DNA of 64,000 nt. Origin: CAVZCK01 sp963798805 (GTDB taxonomy: Bacteria; Pseudomonadota; Alphaproteobacteria; Rhizobiales; Rhodomicrobiaceae). Both the position numbers and the translations under genes were made by a program. The notes under the pieces are model-generated. The model was not told the DNA's origin, ran no database searches, and was given only the letters and a program-made list of their open reading frames with translations. The stretch lies in NCBI GenBank assembly GCA_963798805.1, contig CAWCVC010000002.1:868001-932000 (forward strand), given 5' to 3'. Below, piece after piece: positions 35,055 through 44,330 of this stretch; the stretch's first letter is position 1, and every line of letters begins with the position of its first letter.

Positions 35055-36902
35055 TTATTTGAGCGGCTCGCTCCCCCCGTTGAGATGGAAAGTCATGCGG
35101 GCACGAACGACGGCGGTGCTCAGATCATCGCTCGACGTATAGGAAGTCGGTGTCGACTTGGCGTCGTTGCCGTCGAAGCCGTAATAGAGACCCTCGATGC
35201 CGAAGCTGGTGTGATCCCAGACCTTCGCCTCGAAGCCGGCGCCGACGACAAAGCCGATCTTGTCCTCGCTACCGCTGTGGGTGACGGTCGCGGTGCCACC
35301 CGTGCCGCCGGCTCCAGCCGATCCGCCCTGATTGCCGCTGCCATCGGTGTAGGCGGAATCTTCGTACTGGCCGACGCCACCGTTGCCGCCATCGCCGCCA
35401 TCGGAGAGCGAAACGGAGGTGATGCCGCTGCTGCCGGCGAAAGCAACCCCCGCCGTTCCGTAGACGAGGATGTTATCGAAGGCGTGGCCTAACCGGAGAC
35501 GGACCGAGGCCAGATAGTCGCGGAAGCTGCTGTCGGCCCAGTCGGCGTCGCCTTCAATGCCGAAAACGCGGGACTCGTCCTGCCAGTTGTAGCCGAGATG
35601 GATGCCGGCCAGGACGCCGGAATTGTTGTCCAGCTTGACGATCGCGGCCGATCCGCCGCCGCCGCCACCGCCGCCGCCGCCGGGATCGTCGATGCCGTCG
35701 CTCGGAGGCGGACTCGAGCTGTGGCCATCCCAAGCGTTGCCCTGCGGTCCCTTGGTTCCGTTTTGGCCGGAGGAGCCACTGGCGGTCTTGACCGACGGCC
35801 TTGCATCACCGAAGCCCACGCCGACATTGGCGCCGGCATAGAAGCCGGACCAGTCCGCGACGGCGGAGGACAGGTAGCCGTCCTTCATGCTCGGGCTCGC
35901 CTCCCGGTCGAGGAACAGCGACACGCGTCCGCGCAGAACGGTCACATCGTCGGAGTCGCCGAAGGAGTACCACAGACCCTCGAAGCCGACGCTGACATTG
36001 CTCGACAGCATTCTTTCGAAGCCCGCTCCGACCACGAATCCCGTATCGTTGCCGCCCTTGCTGCTGAAGCCTGCGACCTTTCCGGTTCCACCATTGCCGC
36101 CCGCGCCGCCTTCGCCGCCGATATTTACCGGGTCGTTCTTCTCGCTGGTGCCGTCGTCGACACCGTCGTCATTATTGCCGCCTCTGCCACCGCTGCCGCC
36201 ATTCGAGGCGAGACCGATCGCGTCCTTGCTGTTGCTGTCGCGCAGCGCCAGACCGCCGGTGATGTAGAACAGCATGTCGTTGCTGGCGAGGCCGAACCGG
36301 GCGCGCAGGCTGGCGAGATAGCTGTCGAGCCCTCCGTCCATCGATATGTCGCCTTCGGCGCCGAAGACGAAATTCTCACGCTGCCAGTTATAGCCGAGAT
36401 GAAGGCCGCCGATGACGTTATTGCTGTCCCCGATGGTATCGGTGAGCAGACCGCCCAAACCGCCGGCGCCGCCATTGCCGCCGATGCGCCTCTCCGGATT
36501 GCCGGGCGAGGATCCGTCGAAGAAGGGATCGCCGTTGGCATTTCTGTTGCCGCCGAGCCCACCGGCGCCGCCATCATTGCCGTCCTCGCCTGGCTTGCCG
36601 TCGATGAGGCCCTTGTGGCTGCTGCTGGTTGTCCAGTTGTTGTCGCCACCACCTCCACCGCCGCCGCCGCCATTGCCGCCCTTCGCGGAGACGTCATGGC
36701 CGCCATTGCCCCAGGCGCCACCAATATGGCCGCCGGCGTAGAAGCCCGCCCAGTTCGGGAACGAGACGATGGCAGGCGCGTCCCTGTAACCGTCGTCCTC
36801 GTTGCTGGTGAGATCGGCTGCATATGTAGATGAAGCGAAAAGCGGAAGCAGGCTCGCTGCGAGGGCAAACGGCCTCGCAGGCCCCGAACGGCCCCGTTTC
36901 AT
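35055..36902 (-). CDS. Large outer-membrane protein with two repeated barrel units and glycine-rich inserts
   Basis: A 615-residue protein with a signal peptide (ending ASSTYAAD). It contains two tandem, diverged copies of an Omp25/opacity-type beta-barrel unit. Unit 1 (~50-335) begins NWAGFYAGGHIGGAWG and contains GGLHLGYNWQRENFVFGAEGD. Unit 2 (~350-615) begins DWSGFYAGANVGVGFG and contains AGIHLGYNWQDESRVFGIEGD. Each unit has several long Gly/Asn/Asp-rich stretches in the predicted surface loops. The protein ends in SEPLK. Single-unit members have ~200-280 residues, so this is a duplication plus loop growth. A strong terminator follows. It separates pdhC from lpdA, genes otherwise usually adjacent. 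Function unknown beyond surface location. Confidence 0.8.
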   Translation of the reverse strand: MKRGRSGPARPFALAASLLPLFASSTYAADLTSNEDDGYRDAPAIVSFPNWAGFYAGGHIGGAWGNGGHDVSAKGGNGGGGGGGGGDNNWTTSSSHKGLIDGKPGEDGNDGGAGGLGGNRNANGDPFFDGSSPGNPERRIGGNGGAGGLGGLLTDTIGDSNNVIGGLHLGYNWQRENFVFGAEGDISMDGGLDSYLASLRARFGLASNDMLFYITGGLALRDSNSKDAIGLASNGGSGGRGGNNDDGVDDGTSEKNDPVNIGGEGGAGGNGGTGKVAGFSSKGGNDTGFVVGAGFERMLSSNVSVGFEGLWYSFGDSDDVTVLRGRVSLFLDREASPSMKDGYLSSAVADWSGFYAGANVGVGFGDARPSVKTASGSSGQNGTKGPQGNAWDGHSSSPPPSDGIDDPGGGGGGGGGGSAAIVKLDNNSGVLAGIHLGYNWQDESRVFGIEGDADWADSSFRDYLASVRLRLGHAFDNILVYGTAGVAFAGSSGITSVSLSDGGDGGNGGVGQYEDSAYTDGSGNQGGSAGAGGTGGTATVTHSGSEDKIGFVVGAGFEAKVWDHTSFGIEGLYYGFDGNDAKSTPTSYTSSDDLSTAVVRARMTFHLNGGSEPLK

Positions 36903-37298
36903 TCATTCCCCCAAAAGTGCCCTTGCCCTGCCCCAGCAGGAACTTTGTTTTAAGCGTTTTTGACTTTACCGAATTCTGGGAGACTGACTATCCGATAGGT
37001 TCACAACTATCGCGCGCAGCTATTCGCGCCGCCGAATTCAACCGGCGCGGTAATTACCGAAATCCTCTTGAATATCAAGGGCTCCTGCCGACTTAAGCGC
37101 TTGCTTTAGCAGCACATTCCGCTGTGGCCCTAATGAGACAGCGGGCAGCGATCGCCCGGCCGGAATTGTACATTTCCGGCTATGCAACCGCCTTATGCAT
37201 CCAAAGGATGAAATCCAACAGAATGCAGCATCATCTGTCAGAATTATGGGAGCCGCTCGGGCCGTCTCCTCCGATCGGCTTCTCTGTCGCCGGAGACT
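36903..37298. other. Intergenic region upstream of the OMP gene
   Basis: 396 bp between the OMP start and the pdhC stop. It is somewhat lower in GC than its flanks and holds no convincing gene; the 63-codon frame at 37124-37315 has no family features. It should contain the OMP promoter and possibly the end of the pdh transcript. I see no clear terminator hairpin with a T-run. Confidence 0.5.
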
Positions 37299-38681
37299 TT
37301 AAAGCAGCATGGTGACCGGCTCCTCGATGAAGCCTTTGAAGGCCGAGAGGAGCTGGGCCCCGAGCGCGCCGTCGACGACGCGGTGATCGCAGGAGAGCGT
37401 CACCGTCATCATATTGGCGATCTCGATTTCATTGCCTTTGACGATCGGCCGTTTCTCGCCTTCTCCGACGGCAAGGATGGTCGCGTGAGGCGGGTTGATC
37501 ACGGCATCAAAATGCTTGATCCCATACATGCCGAGATTGGAGATCGCCGTCGAGCCGCCCTGATATTCGTGCGGCGCGAGGCGACGCTTTCTGGCGCGCT
37601 CGGCGAGGTCGCGCATCTGCTGGGAGATCTCGACCAGCGTCTTGTCCTCGACGCTGCGGATCACCGGCGTGAACAGGCCGCCCTCGATGGCAACGGCCAC
37701 GGCGACATCGGCGTGCTTGTGGAAAAGAGTGCCCTGCTGCGTCCAGGTGGCGTTGGCCGTCGGCACGCGCATCAGTGCGAGGCCCATCGCCTTGATGATG
37801 AAGTCGTTGACCGACAGGCGGTAGGCTTTCGGCCCGTCCTTCGGCGAGCGCATATTCAGCCGCTGGCGCGCTTCGAGGAGATTATCCAACTCGCAGTCGA
37901 TGGTTAGGTAGAAATGCGGGATGGTCGCCTTCGCCTGCGTCAGCCGTGCGGCGATGGTCTTGCGCATATTGTCGTGTGGGACGACGTCGTATGTGCCCTT
38001 CTCGTAAAGGGCGAGGATCTGCTGATCCGACAGCGGCTGCGGCACGATCGCCGCTCCGCCGGAAGCGGGAACCAGCGCCTGGACCTGCGGCTGAGCCGCG
38101 CCTGCAGGGGTCTGGGCGACGGTAGCGACGCCCTGCCCTATCGCCTGCTCCACATCGCGCAGCACGATCCGGCCATGCGGACCGCTGCCGTGCAGAGCGG
38201 CAAGATCGATCGACTTCTCCCTGGCAATGCGGCGGGCGAGCGGCGAGGCGAAGATCCGTCCGCCCTGGCCGTTGGCTTTTGTGGGCGCCGCCGAGGCAGG
38301 AGCCGGCGCAGCCTGAGGCTGAGGCTGCGGCTGCGGCGCCGCCGTCGGAGCGGAAACTGACAGCGCCTTCGACGGGCTCCCGGCAGGCTTGGCGGCCGGA
38401 GCCGCGGCACCGTCGCCGCTCAGCGCCGATTTGTCCTCGCCCTCGGCCAGCAGCATGGCGATCGGCTTATTGACGGCGACGCCTTCCGTCCCTTCCGGGA
38501 CCAGGATCCGGCCGACCGTGCCCTCGTCCACGGCCTCGACCTCCATGGTCGCCTTGTCGGTCTCGATCTCGGCGATCACATCGCCCGCTGAGACGTTGTC
38601 CCCCTCCTTGACGAGCCATTTGGCGAGCTTGCCCTCTTCCATGGTGGGCGACAGGGCCGGCATTAGGATCGGTATCGGCAT
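37299..38681 (-). CDS. pdhC: Pyruvate dehydrogenase E2, dihydrolipoyl acetyltransferase
   Basis: A 460-residue core subunit of the pyruvate dehydrogenase complex. An N-terminal lipoyl domain has its lipoylated lysine in ETDKATMEVEAV (~43). An Ala/Pro/Gln-rich linker follows (~85-140). The peripheral-subunit-binding domain is FASPLARRIAREKSIDL…SGPHGRIVLRDV. The catalytic domain carries the His/Asp motif LSCDHRVVDGALGAQLL near the end. It is the last gene of pdhA-pdhB-gfa-pdhC. Confidence 0.96.
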   Translation of the reverse strand: MPIPILMPALSPTMEEGKLAKWLVKEGDNVSAGDVIAEIETDKATMEVEAVDEGTVGRILVPEGTEGVAVNKPIAMLLAEGEDKSALSGDGAAAPAAKPAGSPSKALSVSAPTAAPQPQPQPQAAPAPASAAPTKANGQGGRIFASPLARRIAREKSIDLAALHGSGPHGRIVLRDVEQAIGQGVATVAQTPAGAAQPQVQALVPASGGAAIVPQPLSDQQILALYEKGTYDVVPHDNMRKTIAARLTQAKATIPHFYLTIDCELDNLLEARQRLNMRSPKDGPKAYRLSVNDFIIKAMGLALMRVPTANATWTQQGTLFHKHADVAVAVAIEGGLFTPVIRSVEDKTLVEISQQMRDLAERARKRRLAPHEYQGGSTAISNLGMYGIKHFDAVINPPHATILAVGEGEKRPIVKGNEIEIANMMTVTLSCDHRVVDGALGAQLLSAFKGFIEEPVTMLL

Positions 38682-38766
38682 GGTCTATCTCAACCTGTTC
38701 TTGGCGCGCCTCGGAACTGCTCAACGCATGGGCGCCGGAGCCTCATCACGAACTGAACCTCACGCG

Positions 38767-39228
38767 TTACCCGCAAGCCTCTTTTTCCCTCGGTGCGAGC
38801 GTTGCGCCGATGCGAATCTCGACCGGCATCCAGCGGGCGCGGCGGCGCTCTAAGCGCTCATCCGCGCTTTCGCCGGAATAATCGACGGCCATGGCGCCGC
38901 GCTCGCGGAAAGCGGGAATGTCGAGCCCCGCGACGTTGACGGTGGCGACCTTGCCGTCGGTGACAGCGGCAATGTAGACGCCACAGCCAGCGCAGATCAG
39001 GAAATCTGCTGTCCGTTTGCCGAAGCGGTAACGGCGGAGATCGCCATCCTGGCGGACATTTATCAGCGCCCTTCCCTCGATATCGGCGAGCGCCCGCGCG
39101 CCATGACGGCGGCAGAAGGAGCACTGGCAGGCGCGCAGCTCAATTTCCTCGGCCGGCCGCGACACCTCCAGCACCACATGCACCGCGCCGCAATGGCAGC
39201 GCCCTTCGAGATGGTCGGCCGCGCCCAT
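38767..39228 (-). CDS. GFA-family (glutathione-dependent formaldehyde-activating-like) zinc protein
   Basis: A 153-residue Mss4-like fold protein with the GFA zinc ligands GRCHCGAV, ACQCSFCRRHG and CAGCGVYIA. Some GFA proteins speed the addition of formaldehyde to glutathione, but most have no tested role. Its ATG shares one base with the pdhB stop (TGATG), so it is translationally coupled inside the pdh operon. The start is fixed by this overlap; the much longer upstream open frame is an antisense-free shadow of pdhB. In many rhizobia this slot is occupied by a DUF5076 gene instead. Confidence 0.87.
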   Translation of the reverse strand: MGAADHLEGRCHCGAVHVVLEVSRPAEEIELRACQCSFCRRHGARALADIEGRALINVRQDGDLRRYRFGKRTADFLICAGCGVYIAAVTDGKVATVNVAGLDIPAFRERGAMAVDYSGESADERLERRRARWMPVEIRIGATLAPREKEACG

Positions 39229-40631
39229 CAGTTCCTGTAGCAAACAGCTTTTGCCGCCTCGATGACGCGCTGAGCGTCGGGCAGAGCCAGCTTTTCGAGA
39301 TTGGCGGCGTAGGGCATCGGCACATCGGCTCCGGAAACTTTGGTCGGCGGGGCGTCGAGATAGTCGAAGGCATCGCTGGCAATGCGGGCGCAGATCTCCG
39401 AGCCGATGGAGCAGACCGGCCACTCTTCCTCGACCGTGACGATGCGGTTGGTCTTCTTCACGGACTCGATGATGGTGTCGATGTCGAGCGGGCGCAGCGT
39501 GCGCAGGTCGATGACCTCGGCTTCGATGCCCTCCTCGGCGAGCTTCTGCGCCGCTTCGAGTGCATAGACCATGCCGCGCGAGAAAGAGACGATCGTTACG
39601 TCCGTGCCCGGCCGCGCGATCTTGGCCTTGCCGATCGGCACGGTCCAGTCGGCGAGCTTCGGCACCTCGCCGCTCGAGCCGTAGAGGATTTCGTTTTCGA
39701 GGAAGACGACCGGGTTCGGATCGCGGATCGCGGCCTTGAGCAGGCCCTTGGCGTCGGCGGCGTTGGACGGCGCAATCACTTTCAGCCCCGGCACATGCGC
39801 ATACCAGGAGGAATAATCCTGGCTGTGCTGAGCGGCAACGCGCGCCGCCGCGCCATTCGGGCCGCGGAAGACGATCGGGCAATGCATCTGTCCGCCGGAC
39901 ATGTAGAGCGTCTTGGCGGCGGAGTTGATGATCTGGTCGATCGCCTGCATGGCGAAATTGAAGGTCATGAACTCGACGATCGGCCGGAGACCGCCGAGCG
40001 CCGCGCCGATGCCGATGCCGGCAAAGCCCTGCTCGGTGATCGGCGTGTCGATCACGCGCTTGGCGCCGAATTCCTGGAGCAGCCCTTGCGTGATCTTGTA
40101 GGCACCCTGATATTCGGCTACCTCCTCGCCCATGATGAACACCGCCTCGTCGCGGCGCATTTCCTCGGCAATGGCGTCGCGCAGCGCCTCGCGCATGGTC
40201 ATGGAGACGGTTTCAGTGCCGGGCGGCAGCTCGGCTTCGACATAGGCCGTCGTTTCCTTGACGCTCTCGGGTGCAGGACGTGCGGCGACCTCGGCCTTCC
40301 TCGGAGTTGCGGGTTCCGGCGTTGCGGCGGGTGGAGGCACCTCGGCGGCTGCGCTCTTGGCCGGCGCGGCCATGGCGTCGGCATCCTCGCCGTCGGCCAG
40401 CAACACGGCGATCGGCGTATTGACCTTGACGCCCTCGGTGCCTTCCGGGACCAGGATCTTGCCGAGCCGACCCTCGTCCACCGCCTCGACCTCCATGGTC
40501 GCCTTGTCGGTTTCGATCTCGGCAATTACGTCGCCTGCGGAGACCTCGTCGCCTACCGATTTCAGCCATTTGGCGAGCTTGCCCTCTTCCATCGTCGGCG
40601 ACAGTGCGGGCATCAAAACTTGTGTCGGCAT
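39228..40631 (-). CDS. pdhB: Pyruvate dehydrogenase E1 beta subunit with N-terminal lipoyl domain
   Basis: A 467-residue E1 beta. An N-terminal lipoyl domain (1-80, lipoyl lysine in ETDKATMEVEAV) and an Ala/Pro-rich linker precede the transketolase-like E1 beta part (MTMREALRDAIAEEMRRDEAVFIMGEEVAEYQGAYKIT… and TVEEEWPVCSIGSEI). The added lipoyl domain is characteristic of Alphaproteobacteria. With PdhA it forms the thiamine-diphosphate site that decarboxylates pyruvate. The lipoyl segment is very similar to that of PdhC, which suggests a domain copy within the operon. Confidence 0.96.
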   Translation of the reverse strand: MPTQVLMPALSPTMEEGKLAKWLKSVGDEVSAGDVIAEIETDKATMEVEAVDEGRLGKILVPEGTEGVKVNTPIAVLLADGEDADAMAAPAKSAAAEVPPPAATPEPATPRKAEVAARPAPESVKETTAYVEAELPPGTETVSMTMREALRDAIAEEMRRDEAVFIMGEEVAEYQGAYKITQGLLQEFGAKRVIDTPITEQGFAGIGIGAALGGLRPIVEFMTFNFAMQAIDQIINSAAKTLYMSGGQMHCPIVFRGPNGAAARVAAQHSQDYSSWYAHVPGLKVIAPSNAADAKGLLKAAIRDPNPVVFLENEILYGSSGEVPKLADWTVPIGKAKIARPGTDVTIVSFSRGMVYALEAAQKLAEEGIEAEVIDLRTLRPLDIDTIIESVKKTNRIVTVEEEWPVCSIGSEICARIASDAFDYLDAPPTKVSGADVPMPYAANLEKLALPDAQRVIEAAKAVCYRN

Positions 40632-40717
40632 TTCCTATCCCTGGTCGTCCCGCCAGAGCGGGAACTCGGTCTGCAATCGCTTAAATCAAAGTCTCTACTT
40701 TCGCGCGAGGCCCAGCG

Positions 40718-41773
40718 TCAGACATAGACATCCGTCCAAAGCTCGCTGACATCCGGTTCGGGATCGTTCTGGGCGAATTCGGCGGCGGCGTTGACGATGG
40801 CGCGGACCTCTTTATCGATCGCCTTCAGCTCGTCCTCGCTGGCCACGGCGTTGCTCGTCAGCCGCACACGGACCTGCTCGATCGGGTCGTGCTCGGTGCG
40901 CACCTTCTCGACCTCCTCGCGCGTGCGGTACTTGGCGGGATCGGACATCGAATGGCCGCGATAGCGGTAGGTGAGCATCTCGAGGATATACGGCCCCTTG
41001 CCCTCGCGCGCCCATTTCACCGCGCGCTCGCCGGCAGCGTGCACGGCGCGGACATCCATGCCGTCGACCTGCTCGCCGGGGATGTTGAAGCTGAGGCCGC
41101 GATGGGAGAGGTCGGTGGTGGCGGAGACGCGGTCGACCCGTGTGCCCATGCCGTATTTGTTGTTCTCGACGATATAGACGACCGGCAGCGACCAGAGCTT
41201 GGCCATGTTGAAGGCTTCGTAGACCTGGCCCTGATTCGCTGCGCCGTCGCCGTAATAGGTGAGCGAGACGCGGCCGTTGCCCTTGTATTTCGAGGCGAAG
41301 GCAAGGCCCGTCCCGAGCGGCACCTGTGCACCGACGATGCCGTGACCGCCGAAAAAGCCCTTCTCGACAGAGAACATATGCATCGAGCCGCCTTTGCCGT
41401 GCGAATAGCCGCTGCGGCGCCCGGTCAGCTCGGCCATGACGCCTTTCGGGTCCATGCCGCAGGCGAGCATGTGGCCGTGATCTCGGTAGCCGGTGATCAC
41501 CTCATCGCCCTGCTCGATCGCCATCTGCATGCCGACGACGACAGCTTCCTGGCCGATATAGAGATGGCAGAAACCGCCGATATACCCCATGCCGTAGAGT
41601 TGGCCGGCCTTCTCCTCGAAGCGCCGGATCAGCAGCATCTCGCGATAGGCGTAAAGCTCCTGATCCCTGGTGAATTCGGCCGGCGCCTGAACAGTCGCCG
41701 CGGCGGCGGTCTGGTCGTGGCCGTTCTGCGGCGCCTTGCGTGCGTTCGTCCCTTCGGCTTTTGCTTGAGCCAT
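40718..41773 (-). CDS. pdhA: Pyruvate dehydrogenase E1 alpha subunit
   Basis: A 351-residue E1 alpha. Thiamine-diphosphate/Mg motif YYGDGAANQGQVYEAFNMAKLW…ENNKYGMGT; phosphorylation-loop-like region YRYRGHSMSDPAKYRTREE. It carries a 30-residue Ala/Gln-rich N-terminal extension. First gene of the pdh operon; 118 bp separate it from ftsB, in which the operon promoter may lie. Confidence 0.96.
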   Translation of the reverse strand: MAQAKAEGTNARKAPQNGHDQTAAAATVQAPAEFTRDQELYAYREMLLIRRFEEKAGQLYGMGYIGGFCHLYIGQEAVVVGMQMAIEQGDEVITGYRDHGHMLACGMDPKGVMAELTGRRSGYSHGKGGSMHMFSVEKGFFGGHGIVGAQVPLGTGLAFASKYKGNGRVSLTYYGDGAANQGQVYEAFNMAKLWSLPVVYIVENNKYGMGTRVDRVSATTDLSHRGLSFNIPGEQVDGMDVRAVHAAGERAVKWAREGKGPYILEMLTYRYRGHSMSDPAKYRTREEVEKVRTEHDPIEQVRVRLTSNAVASEDELKAIDKEVRAIVNAAAEFAQNDPEPDVSELWTDVYV

Positions 41774-41891
41774 TTACGTCTCCAGCGTCAACTTGCGGAG
41801 TTAATGCATTACCTTAGCGAAACTTCCCCGCCTTTCCCAAGCTTTTTGCGCCCGCGGCCGCCCGCTTTCAGAGCAAGCCCACAAGCAAGAT

Positions 41892-42227
41892 TCAGTCCTG
41901 GGCGGGCTGTTTGGGGCGCAGCACGACAATATCGCCGGGCCGCACGAAATTCAGGAGGCTGCGGGCCTGTTCGTCGAGCAGATCGGGATCGGAACGCACG
42001 CGCGTGGTCATCAGGGCAACGTCGTGCTCGATTCGCAGGCGCTCATTCTTCAGCGTCGCCAGCTCTGCCTCGAGATGCTTGATCTTTTCCGTCAGCGCCG
42101 CCTTCTTCTGCAGCCCATGCTCGCCGACGGCGGCGTGATAGGAGAAATAGCCGATCAGTGCGAGGCACACAGCCAACAATATTGCATAACGCCCATTCCG
42201 CCCCTTGCGTGATGTGATCATTTTCAT
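41892..42227 (-). CDS. ftsB: Septum formation initiator FtsB/DivIC family
   Basis: A 111-residue bitopic inner-membrane protein of the divisome (FtsQ-FtsB-FtsL complex). One membrane segment (YAILLAVCLALIGYFSYHAAV, ~12-32) is followed by a coiled coil (KKAALTEKIKHLEAELATLKNERLRIEHDVALM). ATG 42227 leaves the usual short cytoplasmic tail. Between eno and pdhA, its normal alphaproteobacterial position, but here DUF1003 and the IS-broken OMP gene have come between it and eno. Confidence 0.88.
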   Translation of the reverse strand: MKMITSRKGRNGRYAILLAVCLALIGYFSYHAAVGEHGLQKKAALTEKIKHLEAELATLKNERLRIEHDVALMTTRVRSDPDLLDEQARSLLNFVRPGDIVVLRPKQPAQD

Positions 42228-42378
42228 CGACTCACCTGCCCCAGCGCGTTGCGGGAACAATTGGCGGGAAGGCGTTAAGGCCGGCTTAATTTGCCGCCCT
42301 GCGAGGCTACGAAATTCCGAGGAACTTAAACAAGCGCCGCCCGCGCCAATCCTTCCGGCCGGCGCGGGCTGCCGAACA

Positions 42379-42858
42379 TCAGAGACCGGCCGAATATAAG
42401 CGCTCGTCCGCTTGCCGGTGCTCCATCAGCCGAAGTTCGACCATCATATTGAGCTGCGCCTGCAAGGCATCCATCTTCTTGTGCAGGCTGGCAATCTCGC
42501 TCTCGGAGCGCATGTTTGTTTCATAATCGAGCCGCGCTTCCAGCCGGTCCTTCGCCGCCTGGCGGTTCTGGCTCATCATGATGATCGGGGCTTGCAGTGC
42601 CGCGAGCATCGAGAGCATCAAATTGAGAAAAATGAACGGGAACGGATCGAAGGCGTTGCCGACGAGTATGACGGCGTTCAACACCGCCCAGGCGATGAGG
42701 AACAGAGCGAACCCTGCAATGAAGCCCCACGAGCCGCCGATCGCGGCAACGCGGTCGGCCAGATGCTCGCCAAAGGTCTGCCGCTCGTCGAACAGCTCAT
42801 TGACGTCGGGCTGCGCACGGCGCAGGGGATAAGTGAGATACCGGATTGCGGCGTTCAT
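42379..42858 (-). CDS. DUF1003 membrane protein
   Basis: A 159-residue protein with two membrane segments (WGFIAGFALFLIAWAVLNAVIL and FPFIFLNLMLSMLAALQAPIIM). The family hallmark SQNRQAAKDRLEARLDYETN and a C-terminal coiled coil (SEIASLHKKMDALQAQLNMMVEL) follow. DUF1003 proteins are common in Alphaproteobacteria; function unknown. The 250 bp between it and the OMP remnant hold nothing recognisable. Confidence 0.88.
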   Translation of the reverse strand: MNAAIRYLTYPLRRAQPDVNELFDERQTFGEHLADRVAAIGGSWGFIAGFALFLIAWAVLNAVILVGNAFDPFPFIFLNLMLSMLAALQAPIIMMSQNRQAAKDRLEARLDYETNMRSESEIASLHKKMDALQAQLNMMVELRLMEHRQADERLYSAGL

Positions 42859-43108
42859 GGCTCACCTCTCTTTCGACCGGCCGCAGGGGCCGATCGCGGG
42901 TGAGCCGATCAATCGATCAGTTCAGCACGGCGGCCTGGAGCGGCGCGGTCAATCGACTATGGTCGTTGCTGGACATAACTCCCTCTTGGGATCCACGGAT
43001 AAGAGTGCACCGAACGCACTCATGTTTGGCATATTGCGCCTATCACAGGCCAAATCAAGAGCAGAAAAGCTGCGGCGTCAGAATGACTCAGCGCGCCATC
43101 GAAGCCGG

Positions 43109-44330
43109 CTATTTCAGCGGCTCGAGCGGTTCCTCGCCGCCGAACTTGTACGATCCCTGCAATAGCAGCCCATATTCCTCGGCGTTCGCTTTGGCCGGCT
43201 GGGCGGCGAGGGAGGTTCCCGCGCCATTGCAATTCTGACAGGAGTACTTCGCGTCCGCCGTCTTGAACGTCCAGTAGCGGCCTCCGACGCCGAGCGAGAA
43301 GCGGTCGGTGATGTTGTAGGACAGAATCGCATCGATCTGGGCGCCGTCGCCCTTGCCGGAGAGCGGGAAGATCTTGGTGGGCGTGAAGTTCCAGTGATGG
43401 TCCATCCCGTCGAAATGGGTATAGGGGAGCCATGCGGCATCAACGCTCAGCTTCAGCCGGTCCGTCAGCGCGAACTCGCCCGCGACTCCAAGACGCACAA
43501 AATCCCAGACATCGTTTTCAGTGATGCCGGTGCCGGTTGTCGGCCGCGGAACGGCGCAATCGGAGGCCATGTTGGCGATCTGAATGCAGCCATGCGAGTT
43601 GATCTTTTCCTGGAACCGATTATAGCCGACGAAAGCGCCGAATTTGTATTGAGACCCTTTGAACAGGTCGTAGCCGAGATCGACCGTCCCGTAGTTCATC
43701 GAGCCATCCACCTTGGGTGATAGCGTATTCGAATAGGGAATTTCGAAGCGCCGGTGTCCTTCCGTCACCGACAAATCCCAGTCTTCATCATTCATATGAC
43801 CGTCGCCAAGGCTCCTGCCGCCGACATAGCCTTTGACGAACAGGCGCAGCGGAGTGTCGATGCGGCCGAAGAACTCGCCGGAATTTCCGACGATGCTGTC
43901 ATAAGTCAACCTGGAAACCAAGGCCGGCGCGACAAGATTTTTCTGGAACTTGCCGGTGCTGCTCCAATAGCGGCCGCCGGCCTCGAACTCCCAACCGTGC
44001 GCACGCGCCGTAAAGCTTCTGGGCGCAGGGCTCTCTTCCCCGGCTGCGCCGAAACGATAATTCAGCCCTGCCTTGACGACCTGTAGCGACTGTGAGGACG
44101 AGATCGAGCCGGGCGCTCCGGTTAAGCGCTCCGGGACTGAGATCGAGCCGCCGCCCAGATCGTAATAGTCATACTCGACCTTGGCCGACCAGCCCGCGGC
44201 GAGAGCGTATTCGATGCCACCGCCCGCGGTCCAGCCCCAGCGGCTCTCCGTTGTGTCATCGCTCCCGGTGAGAGGACGCCCATGCCGAGGACTGTTGCGA
44301 TTGATAGCCGTTCTTATGCGTCCGAGCAGG
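43109..44330 (-). pseudogene. Outer-membrane protein, C-terminal part (gene split by IS1380-type element)
   Basis: The minus-strand frame is open from about 44330 to the stop at 43109. Its first ~90 residues read WGWTAGGGIEYALAAGWSAKV…LQVVKAGLNYRFG, the end of an Omp25-type barrel. A second barrel of ~280 residues follows (GWEFEAGGRYWSSTGKF, FFGRIDTPLRLFVKGYVGGR, YKFGAFVGYNRF, LGVAGEFALTDRLKLSV, SLGVGGRYWTF, SYKFGGEEPLEPLK), resembling omptin-like or OMP_b-brl proteins. No start codon or signal peptide is present, so it cannot make a proper OMP alone. The N-terminal part is at 45899-46489 beyond the transposase gene. Confidence 0.75.

Noticed and set aside
36125..36868. 247-codon Ala/Ser/Thr-rich frame within the OMP gene
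   Set aside because: Same-strand shadow of the glycine-rich OMP gene in another frame; composition reflects the GGC/GCC repeats.
38767..39882. 371-codon frame extending the GFA gene upstream
   Set aside because: The upstream two thirds are pdhB in another frame; the true start is the ATG overlapping the pdhB stop.
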